NCBI RefSeq assembly: GCF_024362525.1
Contig: NZ_CP101458.1
Coordinates: 2,170,001-2,234,000 of the forward strand
From: Natrononativus amylolyticus
GTDB lineage: Archaea > Halobacteriota > Halobacteria > Halobacteriales > Natrialbaceae
DNA: 64,000 nt
Reading direction: 5' to 3'
Both the position numbers and the translations under genes were made by a program. Shown in pieces: positions 26,129-33,969 of the stretch. The stretch's first letter is position 1. Every line of letters starts with the position of its first letter. The notes under the pieces are model-generated. The model ran no database searches and was not told where the DNA came from. It saw only the letters and a program-made list of their open reading frames with translations.

Positions 26129-26438
26129 CGATCCCCTCCCGCCGCGGTCGTGCGGCGTCGTGGTGTGTCTCGTGTCATCTGGTGGTGGGCTGGTCGCTCT
26201 GAAAACGGTGCGGGTTCGGGTCGGAGAGAGGGGTGAGTAGGGGCTAGGCGGCCCCTACAATAATGAGCGAAGCGGACGCGGCGCTGTCGGCCGTGCGAGC
26301 CGAAGCGAGTGCGCGTCGCGCCATTACCTGCACAGTAGCGAGCCCGACCGATATAAGGCTTGTGTGGGTGGCAACCGTTGCACACTCCCGGCTGCGCCAG
26401 CGGGTGCTCGGGGGGAGCGGTCGTCGGAGCCCGCATCC
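26129..26438 (-). promoter_or_regulatory. ilvB upstream region: promoter, palindrome and leader hairpin
   Basis: 310 bp between leuA and ilvB. On the minus strand, AGCCTTATAT (26351-26360) is a strong TATA box, and the odd palindrome GCAACCGTTGC (26371-26381) sits just upstream of it. Transcription would start near 26325, leaving a leader of about 200 nt. The leader contains the perfect hairpin GTAGGGGC-6 nt-GCCCCTAC (26237-26258). So the ilvBNC-leuCDB genes have their own promoter even though leuA lies upstream on the same strand. Confidence 0.55.
26237..26258 (-). promoter_or_regulatory. Perfect hairpin in the ilvB leader
   Basis: GTAGGGGC (26237-26244) and GCCCCTAC (26251-26258) form an 8-bp stem with a 6-nt loop, about 110 nt before the ilvB start. 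No run of T follows it on the minus strand, so it is more likely a regulatory or stabilising RNA element than a terminator. Confidence 0.5.
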
Positions 26439-27677
26439 TCAGGCTCGCACCTCCTCTCTACGTCTGTCGACGTTCTCCTCCTCGGCGAAGCGCTCCAGGT
26501 CGGCCACCGTGACGCGGCGCTTCTCCGCGCCGTAGTCCTTCACGCGGCGGGTGACAGCGCGGACCTCCTCGTCGGTCGGGTCGAAGCCGCGCTCGGTCAG
26601 CCGTTCGCGCACCGAGTGGGTGCCCGTGTGTTTGCCCATGACCAGCTTGCGGGTCGCGCCGACCATCTCGGGGGTCATGACGCCGGGTTCGAACGTGTCG
26701 CTGTTCTCGATGACGCCGGCGGCGTGGATACCGCTCTCGTGGGAGAAGGCGTTCGCGCCGACGACGGGTTTGTTCCCCGGCGTCTCCATGCCGCTTTTCT
26801 CCTCGACGATCCTCGAGAGTTCGGTGATCCGGGTCGTGTCGATGCCGGTGTCGGTCTGGTACACCGACTCGACGGCCATCACGAACTCCTCGTAGGCGGC
26901 GTTACCCGCGCGCTCGCCGATGGAGTTCACCGAGACCTGGGCCTGCTCGGCGCCGGCCTCGATGCCCGCCAGCGCGTTCGCGGTCGCCAGCCCGAAGTCG
27001 TCGTGGGTGTGGACGTCGATCCGGGCGTCGGTGTGCTCGCCGATCGTCTCGATCAGGTCGTAGAACCGCCGCGGGGTCGCGACCCCGCAGGTGTCCGGAA
27101 CGTTGATCCAGTCGGTGCCCGCCTCGGTGACGGCCTCGACGACCTCGAGCAGGAACGACTCGTCGGTTCGCGTCGCATCCATCGGCGAGAACATGCACGT
27201 GGTGCCGGTTTCACGGACGCGTTCGACGGAGTCGACTGCGCGCTGTACGACTTCCTCTCTGGTGGCGTGCATCGAATCTTCGATCTGGACGTCGCTCGTG
27301 CTCACGAAGACGTGAACCATCTCGACGCCGGAGTCGAGTGCGGCCTCGACGTCGCCCTCGACGACGCGGGCCAACCCGCAGGTCGTCGTGCGCGTCGAGG
27401 AAGCGATGTCGCGAACGGCCTCGAACTCGGCCTCGCCGTTGACGGGGAACCCGGCCTCGATGACGTGGGTGCCCATCTCGTCCAGAATAGCTGCGATCTC
27501 ACGCTTGTCGTCGTAGGAAAACGACGTCCCGGGAGACTGTTCGCCGTCCCGCAGCGTGGTGTCGAAAACCCGTGCCGTCTGAATCTCCTCAGTGGAATCT
27601 AACGTGCCCTGGAAGAACTCGACCGCCCTGACTGGTATCAGAGCCGGGTGTGTCTGGTGTAGACATTGTATCTCCAT
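26439..27677 (-). CDS. leuA: 2-isopropylmalate synthase family protein LeuA (possibly citramalate synthase)
   Basis: A 412-residue HMGL-like TIM-barrel enzyme. DTTLRDGEQSPGTSFSYDDK starts the catalytic domain, with metal ligands in HTHDDFGLA and the flexible-domain segment HESGIHAAG. It ends after the helical subdomain and lacks the regulatory LeuA dimer domain of full-length (about 510 aa) enzymes, so citramalate synthesis or a feedback-insensitive LeuA are both possible. The ATG at 27677 is the only standard start before the conserved core, but it lies oddly close to the TATA box. It leads the branched-chain cluster. Confidence 0.87.
   Translation of the reverse strand: MEIQCLHQTHPALIPVRAVEFFQGTLDSTEEIQTARVFDTTLRDGEQSPGTSFSYDDKREIAAILDEMGTHVIEAGFPVNGEAEFEAVRDIASSTRTTTCGLARVVEGDVEAALDSGVEMVHVFVSTSDVQIEDSMHATREEVVQRAVDSVERVRETGTTCMFSPMDATRTDESFLLEVVEAVTEAGTDWINVPDTCGVATPRRFYDLIETIGEHTDARIDVHTHDDFGLATANALAGIEAGAEQAQVSVNSIGERAGNAAYEEFVMAVESVYQTDTGIDTTRITELSRIVEEKSGMETPGNKPVVGANAFSHESGIHAAGVIENSDTFEPGVMTPEMVGATRKLVMGKHTGTHSVRERLTERGFDPTDEEVRAVTRRVKDYGAEKRRVTVADLERFAEEENVDRRREEVRA
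27589..27666 (-). other. 25-codon reading frame overlapping the leuA 5' end
   Basis: An ATG at 27666, out of frame with leuA, opens MSTPDTPGSDTSQGGRVLPG and a few more residues before TGA at 27589. It begins about 31 nt from the middle of the leuA TATA box, the normal distance for a leaderless start. It could be a regulatory short ORF or a coincidence. Confidence 0.3.
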
Positions 27678-27692
27678 CCGAGGCTCGAGGTG

Positions 27693-27757
27693 ATATATAA
27701 ACCTGGCGCTGAGACAGGTTTCGGCAGTATTTGTACAGAGTCGCTCAGCCATGTACA
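27693..27757 (-). promoter_or_regulatory. leuA promoter with candidate operators
   Basis: The minus-strand TATA box TTTATATAT (27693-27701) overlaps the right end of an inverted repeat, AAACCTG (27699-27705) and CAGGTTT (27715-27721), with a 9-nt spacer. Further upstream, two TGTACA palindromes (27732-27737 and 27752-27757) are 20 bp apart, about two helical turns. This arrangement suggests one regulator next to the TATA box and another binding a tandem site upstream. Confidence 0.5.
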
Positions 27758-28012
27758 TCGACGAAACCGCAGGACATCAACGACCTATGTCTCACCATAC
27801 ATCCTTATACACTACCGGATGATACTGTGTGAAGTTCGTGCATGGTAGACCGTGACGTTGTAATTTCCGACCGGTTTCTTGAGAACCGAAGGTCCGGCGC
27901 GCTGGCGCGCGGCCTCGACTGAACGAGTGTCCAGTTGGAGGGCGCTTCCGGCCGTCGCCGATTTCCGCAGCGTGTCAGTATTATACCACGGCTCGTGGTA
28001 CGCCGCCCCGCA
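27758..28012. other. Divergent spacer upstream of leuA and the ferritin-like gene
   Basis: CTTATACAC near 27802 may be a TATA box on either strand. TTATACC near 27981 lies 32 nt before the ferritin-like ATG and fits a leaderless promoter for it. The reading frames are not protein-like. No tRNA or strong hairpin was found. Confidence 0.4.
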
Positions 28013-28468
28013 ATGACATCCGACGACGTGATCGACCTGCTGACGACGGCGTACGTCGACGAACTCGAGACCGTGATGAACTACCTGACGAACTCGATCG
28101 TCCTCGACGGCGTCCACGCGGAGGAGGTAAAGGAGAGCCTCGCGGCGGACGTAGAGGAGGAACTCGAGCACGCCCGCCTGCTCGGCCAGCGGCTGAAACA
28201 GCTCGAACACGCCCCGCCCGGCTCCGAGGGGTTCGAGCCCCACCAGTCGAGTCTCCAGCCACCCGAGGACACCACGGACGTCCAGTCGGTGATCGAGGGC
28301 GTCCTCGAGGCCGAGGAGGAGGCGATCGAGACGTACCGCGCGCTACTCGAGGCCGCCGAAGAGGCGAACGATCCGGTGACCGAGGACGTCGCCGTGACGA
28401 TCCTGACCGACGAGGAAGCCCACCGCAGCGAGTTCCGCGGCTTCCGGAAGGAGTTCCCGTCGAATTAA
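28013..28468 (+). CDS. Ferritin-like di-iron family protein
   Basis: A 151-residue four-helix protein. Two ExxH motifs typical of ferritin-like di-iron sites are visible: ELEH in the second helix (DVEEELEHARLLGQRL) and EEAH in the fourth (DEEAHRSEFRGF). The first-helix region YVDELETVMNYLTNSI and the third (LEAEEEAIETYRALLEAA) add the remaining Glu ligands. It could be a bacterioferritin-like or DPS-like oxidative-stress protein; iron storage itself is unproven. The ATG at 28013 fits a TATA box 32 nt upstream. Confidence 0.8.
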   Translation: MTSDDVIDLLTTAYVDELETVMNYLTNSIVLDGVHAEEVKESLAADVEEELEHARLLGQRLKQLEHAPPGSEGFEPHQSSLQPPEDTTDVQSVIEGVLEAEEEAIETYRALLEAAEEANDPVTEDVAVTILTDEEAHRSEFRGFRKEFPSN

Positions 28469-28524
28469 AAGACGACGGTTCACTCCAGGGGAACGTTTTT
28501 CTCGTCTCCCTCCGACCCACGACC

Positions 28525-28815
28525 ATGAGCGACTTCGACCTCGACCTCAGAGCGGTCGAGGAACACATCGACGAGGAACTCGAACTCGAGGGCGAACTCG
28601 TCCTCGGGGTACTCGACGGGACGAACGACCCAGAGGAGTGGCTCGAGGCGGTCGCGAGCGGCAACGTCCTCGTCCTCTACGTCGACGGGAGCGTCAACGA
28701 ACTCGCCGCGGGCTTCGCCCGCGACGTCAAGGAGTCCGGCGGCAGCCTCGTCCACTTCCGGGGCTTCCTGATCGTCGCGCCGCCGGGGATCGACGTCAAC
28801 ACCGACCGGCTCTAA
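28525..28815 (+). CDS. DUF5779-like haloarchaeal protein
   Basis: A 96-residue acidic protein (MSDFDLDLRAVEEHIDEEL at the start) with an alternating alpha/beta pattern (GELVLGVLDGTNDPEEWLEA, VLVLYVDGS, LVHFRGFLIVAPPG). It matches, from memory, the haloarchaeal DUF5779 family, of unknown function. It follows the ferritin-like gene by 56 nt on the same strand and converges with the VOC gene. Confidence 0.7.
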   Translation: MSDFDLDLRAVEEHIDEELELEGELVLGVLDGTNDPEEWLEAVASGNVLVLYVDGSVNELAAGFARDVKESGGSLVHFRGFLIVAPPGIDVNTDRL

Positions 28816-28823
28816 CCCGGCCG

Positions 28824-29516
28824 TCAGCGGGAGGTTTCGGAGACGATCGTCAGGTGGTGACCGTCCGGGTCGCGAATCACGGTTCCGTCCGTGCCGCCCT
28901 CGAGGCGACACGCGCGGTCGGCGACCGCGTCGGCCGCGCGGTCGGGGTTCGGCGCTTCGAAACCGAGGTCGACGTGGACGCCGCCGCGGGCGTCAGCGAT
29001 CCCGAGGTGGGGTTCCCACAGCTCGAGCGCCACCGGGCCGTTCATCCGCACCCGTTTCCGGTCGTCGCCCCGGTCGACCGTCTCGAAGCCGAGGTCGGCG
29101 TAGAAGGACTCCGCCGCCGGGAGCGACTCGACCTCGAGGACGACCTCGAAGATCCCGTCGATTCCCGGCCCGGGAACGCCCTGTTGGCCGAGTTCGACGC
29201 AGTTGCCGTCGGGGTCGTAGCAGTAGAGCGACCTGGCGCTCCCGAAGGTGAACTCCTCGAGGTCGTACTCCTCGCTCAGGCGGTCCCACCAGTCGTCGTA
29301 CTCCGCGTCGGGGATCGAGAACGCGAAGTGCGTGTGAAGCCCCCCGCGGGGAACCCCCGTGGGTCGGCGGACGACGAGGTCGGTCTCGCCCGCGGCGAAC
29401 GCCACGGCGTCGCCGCGCTCGTCGGTCACCGATAGCTCGAGCGTCTCCTCGTAGAACCGTCGCGCCGGCTCGAGGTACTTGACCTCGAGGGCGAGCCAGG
29501 CCAGCCGGGTCAGCAT
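28824..29516 (-). CDS. VOC (glyoxalase/dioxygenase fold) family protein with two modules
   Basis: A 230-residue protein with two tandem VOC modules. The first (about 1-115) starts LAWLALEVKYLEPARRFYEETL and contains RSLYCYDPDGNCVEL. The second (about 125-230) starts FEVVLEVESLPAAESFYADLGF and ends VIRDPDGHHLTIVSE. The paired metal-binding strands fit glyoxalase, ring-cleavage dioxygenase or fosfomycin-resistance-type enzymes; the substrate is unknown. The start at 29516 removes a low-quality upstream extension. Confidence 0.83.
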   Translation of the reverse strand: MLTRLAWLALEVKYLEPARRFYEETLELSVTDERGDAVAFAAGETDLVVRRPTGVPRGGLHTHFAFSIPDAEYDDWWDRLSEEYDLEEFTFGSARSLYCYDPDGNCVELGQQGVPGPGIDGIFEVVLEVESLPAAESFYADLGFETVDRGDDRKRVRMNGPVALELWEPHLGIADARGGVHVDLGFEAPNPDRAADAVADRACRLEGGTDGTVIRDPDGHHLTIVSETSR

Positions 29517-29615
29517 GCCTCGACGTACTCCGGCCGCCCTCAAAGAGGCGTCGCCGGACCGGTTGCCGACAGACGTCGGCCGCGCGCTTATACCGTCGGT
29601 CGTAGTAACCGACGC

Positions 29616-30299
29616 ATGGCATTCCGCGTCGACGAGCGCGCGACGGAACTCCGTGAGATCGACCGGTTCGAGGGCGGCGCCGGCTGGCTTGCACACCCCG
29701 AGGAGACGATGCAGCGGGCGAGTCACGCCCTGGTCGCCGACGGCGAGGTGTGGGTGACCGACCCCGTCGACGCCGAAGGTCTCGACGACCTGCTCGAATC
29801 GCTGGGCGAGGTCGCCGGCGTCGTCGTCGGGACCGACAGACACACGCGCGACGCTGCGGCGATCGCGCGACGACACGGCGCTCACGTCTACCTCCCCGAG
29901 TTCTTCGACGGCGTCGCCGAGGACCTCGAGGCGCCGATCGTCCGCTTCGGGGACGAACTCGCCGACACCGGCCTCGAGGTCCGCACGCTCCACGATAGCC
30001 GGTTCTGGCGGGAGGTCGCGCTGTTCGACCCCGAGCGAGGGACCCTCGTCGTCCCCGAATCCCTCGGAACGGCGCCGTACTTCCTGGCCGGGGGCGAACG
30101 CCTCGGCGTCCACCCGATGCTTCGGCCGGTGCCGCCCCGCGAGCAACTCCGCGGACTCCGACCCGAGCGGATCCTCGTCGGCCACGGCGAGGGCGTCCTG
30201 CGCGACGCACCCGAGGCGCTCGAGACGGCGCTCTCGGGCGCTCGCCGACGAACGCCGCGGCTTTACGCGGAGAGTCTCTGGCGGTTCCTGCCGGTGTAG
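29616..30299 (+). CDS. MBL-fold-like protein lacking the metal motif
   Basis: A 227-residue soluble protein. The pattern VWVTDPVDAEGLDDLL, VAGVVVGTDRHTRDAAAIARRHGAHVYLPEFF follows metallo-beta-lactamase topology, but the HxHxDH ligands are replaced by DRHTRDA. A later segment (GTAPYFLAGGERLGVHPML, then ERILVGHGEGV) matches the end of MBL enzymes. Probably a haloarchaeal pseudo-enzyme or an enzyme with altered chemistry. The start ATG at 29616 follows a TATA-like CTTATACC by about 25-30 nt. Confidence 0.65.
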   Translation: MAFRVDERATELREIDRFEGGAGWLAHPEETMQRASHALVADGEVWVTDPVDAEGLDDLLESLGEVAGVVVGTDRHTRDAAAIARRHGAHVYLPEFFDGVAEDLEAPIVRFGDELADTGLEVRTLHDSRFWREVALFDPERGTLVVPESLGTAPYFLAGGERLGVHPMLRPVPPREQLRGLRPERILVGHGEGVLRDAPEALETALSGARRRTPRLYAESLWRFLPV

Positions 30300-30378
30300 C
30301 GCCGGAAACCGGTCGCCGCGCTCGACAGTCACGTCGCCTGTAACACACCACTATTGTCGCGGCCGTCGTAGACCCCCC

Positions 30379-30813
30379 GTGGTCTACATAACCCGCGCCC
30401 TGGTCGACGTCCTCGTCGACCTCGCGAGAGAGGCGGACCCGGATCCGGTGAGTACCGGCATCTCGACGACGCCGGCGGGCAACCTCGAGGGGGCCGAGGA
30501 GCTGTCGGCCGAGACGGCGGTCTTCACGGACTTCTACCTCCCGGACCCGGGCAACCCCGTCAACGCCGTCTTCGGCGTCGACCTCACGACGCCCGCCGGC
30601 CAGACCCAGGGACAGTTCGTCTCCCACCCGGTCGGCGAACTCGAGGTGACCAAGCGCGACGACCTCGCGCCGGTGATCGTCGTCGCGACGCTCCCGTGGG
30701 GGACCGGCGAGGACTCCTTCGGCGCGTTCAACCGACTGGGCGAGCGCCAGCCGCTCTCGATCGTCGACGCGAGGGCGCCGGACGGCTCGTTGCCCGAGGA
30801 GTCGTCCGTCTGA
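30379..30813 (+). CDS. Conserved hypothetical, 144 aa
   Basis: A 144-residue protein starting at a GTG (MVYITRALVDVLVDLARE). It has beta strands around TAVFTDFYLPDPGNPVNAVFGVD and a conserved-looking TPAGQTQGQFVSHP. The opening strand-helix and the SHP segment loosely recall the JAB/MPN fold, but no zinc motif is present, so I leave it unassigned. It converges with the small CopG-type gene 27 nt away. Confidence 0.6.
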   Translation: MVYITRALVDVLVDLAREADPDPVSTGISTTPAGNLEGAEELSAETAVFTDFYLPDPGNPVNAVFGVDLTTPAGQTQGQFVSHPVGELEVTKRDDLAPVIVVATLPWGTGEDSFGAFNRLGERQPLSIVDARAPDGSLPEESSV

Positions 30814-30840
30814 GCCGGGTCGGCGGTCCGCGCAGAGCCG

Positions 30841-31050
30841 TTACTCCAGGTAGCCCAGCCCCCGAAGCTGCTCTGCGATCTCCTCGAACTCCGCCTCGGT
30901 GAGTTCGCCAGAGCGCTGGTGCTGGATCACGATGCTTCGAAGCAGAAAGCGAACGAGATCGCTCGTGCTCTGGAAGCTCGTTCCCTCGATCGTCTCGTCG
31001 ACCCGCTCGGCGAGATCCTTCGGAATCGACACCGTCGTGTACTCGGTCAT
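30841..31050 (-). CDS. Ribbon-helix-helix (CopG-type) DNA-binding protein
   Basis: A 69-residue protein. An N-terminal beta strand TEYTTVSIPKDLAERVDETI followed by the helix STSDLVRFLLRSIVIQHQ is the ribbon-helix-helix arrangement; the C-terminal acidic helix (LTEAEFEEIAEQLRGLG) may mediate partner contact. It could be a free-standing transcription factor, since no toxin gene is adjacent. I chose the ATG at 31050 because the domain starts right there; the 15-residue upstream reading adds no structure. Confidence 0.78.
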   Translation of the reverse strand: MTEYTTVSIPKDLAERVDETIEGTSFQSTSDLVRFLLRSIVIQHQRSGELTEAEFEEIAEQLRGLGYLE

Positions 31051-31161
31051 ACCGGTATCGAGCACCGGCGGCGTGAAATCGTTGTCGACGGCCACACGTA
31101 CCTCCGGTTCCGACCGCCCGCTGTCGTAGCGACTTTGAGAGCGGAGCGCCTACGCCGCCCC

Positions 31162-31491
31162 ATGGGAGTCCGGCCACCATCGAACGGAGACGACGACGAA
31201 CCCGACAGCATCGAGTTCGGCATCGCCGCCGTCGACGCACACCTCCGGGACAGCGACCTCTCGTTTCCCGCCTCGAGGACGGCTGTCGCGTCGACGCTGG
31301 GCGAGAAACCGGTGCCGTACGACGTCCACGGAAACGACGTCGCGCTCGGTGAGATCCTCGAGGAGGTCGACCGCGAGGAGTTCGCGACCCGCCAGGAGCT
31401 ACTGAACGCCCTGCACCCCCACTTCGAGGAGTACCGAAAGCGCCACTCCGGAGGAGTCGTCCAGCAGTTACGGTCGTTTCTCCCCTTCTAG
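31162..31491 (+). CDS. DUF5789-like haloarchaeal protein
   Basis: A 109-residue protein. The middle segment PYDVHGNDVALGEILEEV and the helix FATRQELLNALHPHFEEYRK fit, from memory, the haloarchaeal DUF5789 family, of unknown function. It ends LRSFLPF. Its stop codon lies within the CTAG shared with the stop of aglJ on the other strand, so the two genes overlap by 4 nt, tail to tail. Confidence 0.68.
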   Translation: MGVRPPSNGDDDEPDSIEFGIAAVDAHLRDSDLSFPASRTAVASTLGEKPVPYDVHGNDVALGEILEEVDREEFATRQELLNALHPHFEEYRKRHSGGVVQQLRSFLPF

Positions 31492-32495
31492 GGCTCCTTC
31501 CGTCCGTTCTCTCGCGTGATTCGCTCGAGGCGCCGTCGCTGTTCGCGGTGCAGTGTGACGATCATGTCCGAGAGCACGCCGAACATGAGCAGTTGCACGC
31601 CGAGTAAGATGGCCGCAGCCGAGACGACCGCGAGGATCTCGTGGCCGGTCCCGTACCAGACCCACTGGGAGAGCACGTAGAGCGCGATAACGCTCCCGGA
31701 GGCGATGCCGGCGAACCCGAAGAAACCGAAGTAAAACAGCGGGTTGTTCGTCTTCGCCAGCGAGTACAGCGCGAGGAGGATCGTCCCCCCGTCCCTGACC
31801 GGGTGGAGGTTCGTCTCCGAGTCCTCGGGTCGGGCGCGGTAGCTGATCGGCACCACCGTCGTCTCGACGCCGTGTTTGACGCACTCGACGGCGAGTTCGG
31901 TCTCGATCGTAAAGCCGTCCGAGTCGAGCGAGATGCGCCGGAACGACTCGGTCGTAAACGCCCGGTACCCCGAGAGGATGTCCTCGTAAGCCGCGCCGTG
32001 GATGAACCGGAACGCCCGGTTGATCAGCCGGTTGCCGACGCCGTTGAGCCGCTTCATCGCGTCGTCGTCCATGTCCGCGAAGCGGTTGCCGATGACGTGC
32101 TCGTAGCCGTTCGCGAGCGGCTCGAGCATCCGATCTGCGTCCGCCGGGTCGTAGGTGCCGTCGCCGTCTGCCATCAGCACGTAGGGGACGTCGACGTGGT
32201 CGAGCGCCTCGCGAACGGCCTGGCCCTTCCCGCTGCCGGACTGGGTGATCACGCGGGCGCCGCGCTCGCGTGCGATCTCCCGCGTTCGATCCTCGGAGTC
32301 GCCGTCGACCACGAGGACGTTCGTGTAGCCGTAGCCCGCGAAGCCGTCGATCACCTCGCCGATCGTCGCCTCCTCCTCGAGTGTCGGCAGCAGAATGCAG
32401 ACGTCGTCCGGGGAGAGCGACCGCTCCTCGCTGGTCACGGCGACACCGCCGTCGGGCCGGGGACTCGCGTCGGGACGAGCCGCGTCGTCGTCCAT
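31488..32495 (-). CDS. aglJ: Dolichyl-phosphate hexosyltransferase AglJ
   Basis: A 335-residue family 2 glycosyltransferase with two C-terminal membrane segments (about 255-300). It has VCILLPTLEEEATIGEVIDG, the acidic motif ADGDGTYDPADA, and DILSGYRAFTTESFRRI, typical of AglJ. AglJ adds the first sugar to dolichol phosphate in archaeal N-glycosylation. It is the first step of a pathway finished by AglB, encoded 9 kb downstream. The N-terminal 27 residues are acidic and probably disordered; a later start is possible. Confidence 0.88.
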   Translation of the reverse strand: MDDDAARPDASPRPDGGVAVTSEERSLSPDDVCILLPTLEEEATIGEVIDGFAGYGYTNVLVVDGDSEDRTREIARERGARVITQSGSGKGQAVREALDHVDVPYVLMADGDGTYDPADADRMLEPLANGYEHVIGNRFADMDDDAMKRLNGVGNRLINRAFRFIHGAAYEDILSGYRAFTTESFRRISLDSDGFTIETELAVECVKHGVETTVVPISYRARPEDSETNLHPVRDGGTILLALYSLAKTNNPLFYFGFFGFAGIASGSVIALYVLSQWVWYGTGHEILAVVSAAAILLGVQLLMFGVLSDMIVTLHREQRRRLERITRENGRKEP

Positions 32496-32577
32496 TACCG
32501 TCGTCTCGATGCCGAGAACCGAAAAACGTACTGGTCGGGTTCGGGTGGTGACACGTCCGATCCGCCCCGTCGAGGCG

Positions 32578-33867
32578 CTACCAGGTCAGCCCCTCGTACG
32601 CCTCGAGGCCCCCCTCGTCGACGTCGATCCGCCGGCCGTCGACGAGGATCCGGCGGGCCATCCCGTCGAACGAGAGGTCGTCGAACTCGGGCCAGTCCGT
32701 CGCGACGACCGCGCCGTCGGCGCCCTCGAGGGCCGCCTCGGCCGACTCGGCGTACTCGATCTCGGGGTACGTTTCGCGAACGTTGTCGATCGCGACCGGG
32801 TCGTAGGCGACGACCGTCGCGCCGCGGGCCTCGAGTTCGGCGACGACGTCGAGCGCGCGGGACTTGCGGGTGTCGTCCGTGTTCGGCTTGAACGACAGCC
32901 CGAGGACCGCGATCCGCGCGCCGGCGAGGTCGACGTGGGACTGGATGGCGTCGACCAGCCGCACCGGCTGTTTGTCGTTGACCTCGACGACGGCGTCGAG
33001 CAGCGTCGGCTCGTACCCCTGCTCTCGCGCGCCCGCCCTGAGGGCGTTGACGTCCTTCGGGAAGCACGAACCGCCCCACCCCAGGCCCGACCGGAGGAAC
33101 CGATCGGAGATCCGGTCGTCGAGCCCGACCGCCTCGAGCACCTCGTAGGCGTCGGCGCCGTACTCCTTCGAGATGTTCCCCAGCTCGTTCACCAGCGACA
33201 CCTTCGCCGCGAGGAAGGCGTTGTTGGCGTACTTGATGAGTTCGGCCTCTCGCACGCCGGTCTCGACGAGGTGGGTTTCCTCGCGTTCGAGAATCGGCCC
33301 GTACAGCTCCCGTAGCGCGGCGAAGGCGCCCTCGCCCGTCGCCCCAACGACGATCTTGTCGGGCTCGAGGAAGTCCCGAACCGCAGTACTCATCCGGAGG
33401 AACTCGGGGTTCATCGCGAGGTGGAGGTCCTCGCCGACGCGCTTGCCCGAGCGGTCGGCGACGATCGGCCCCACGACGTCCTCGGTCGTGCCGGGAAGCA
33501 CCGTCGACTTGACGACCACGAGGTGGTCGTCGTTCTTCTCCGCGAGGGCGTCACCGAGGGACTCGGCGGCGGCCTCCATGATCGCGAGGTCGAGGCTGCC
33601 GTCGTCGGCCTGCGGGGTCGGTAGACAGAGGAAGGTGAGTTCGGTGTCGCGGACGGCGCCGTAGTCGGTCGTCGCCCGGAGGGTCGTCCCGGCGTGTTCG
33701 GCGATGCGCTCTGCGAGGCCCGGCTCGTGGATCGGTGCCTCGCCCGCGTTGATCGCGTCGACGACTTCCTCGTTGATCTCGACGTTGACGACGTCGTGTC
33801 CGAGCTCCGCGAGGCAGGCGGCGATGGTAGTGCCGACGTAGCCGCTGCCGATGATCGAGACGTTCAT
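32578..33867 (-). CDS. aglM: UDP-glucose/GDP-mannose 6-dehydrogenase family (AglM-like)
   Basis: A 429-residue NAD-dependent enzyme oxidising a nucleotide sugar to its uronic acid. The NAD motif is IIGSGYVGTTIAACLAELGH, and catalytic Cys lies in GLGWGGSCFPKDVNAL. AELIKYANNAFLAAKVS and the C-terminal domain (LGLSFKPNTDDTRKS) are in order. In Haloferax AglM makes glucuronate for the N-glycan, and its position beside aglJ supports the same role. It ends in an 80-bp gap before aglJ on the same strand. Confidence 0.88.
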   Translation of the reverse strand: MNVSIIGSGYVGTTIAACLAELGHDVVNVEINEEVVDAINAGEAPIHEPGLAERIAEHAGTTLRATTDYGAVRDTELTFLCLPTPQADDGSLDLAIMEAAAESLGDALAEKNDDHLVVVKSTVLPGTTEDVVGPIVADRSGKRVGEDLHLAMNPEFLRMSTAVRDFLEPDKIVVGATGEGAFAALRELYGPILEREETHLVETGVREAELIKYANNAFLAAKVSLVNELGNISKEYGADAYEVLEAVGLDDRISDRFLRSGLGWGGSCFPKDVNALRAGAREQGYEPTLLDAVVEVNDKQPVRLVDAIQSHVDLAGARIAVLGLSFKPNTDDTRKSRALDVVAELEARGATVVAYDPVAIDNVRETYPEIEYAESAEAALEGADGAVVATDWPEFDDLSFDGMARRILVDGRRIDVDEGGLEAYEGLTW

Positions 33868-33935
33868 GACGGGGGAGACGAGGTGCGGGTGTTAGTGGTT
33901 TTTGGGTTCGGTCCGGAGTCGACGCCGTAGTATGA

Positions 33936-33969
33936 GTAATTATTACCCTGGTTCGTGTACGATGAAAAA
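33936..33969 (+). promoter_or_regulatory. TATA box of the first ParB-like gene, deciding its start
   Basis: TAATTATTAC at about 33936-33945 lies 25-34 nt before the ATG at 33970 but only 10-19 nt before the upstream GTG at 33955. The spacing favours the ATG, from a leaderless transcript. Confidence 0.5.
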
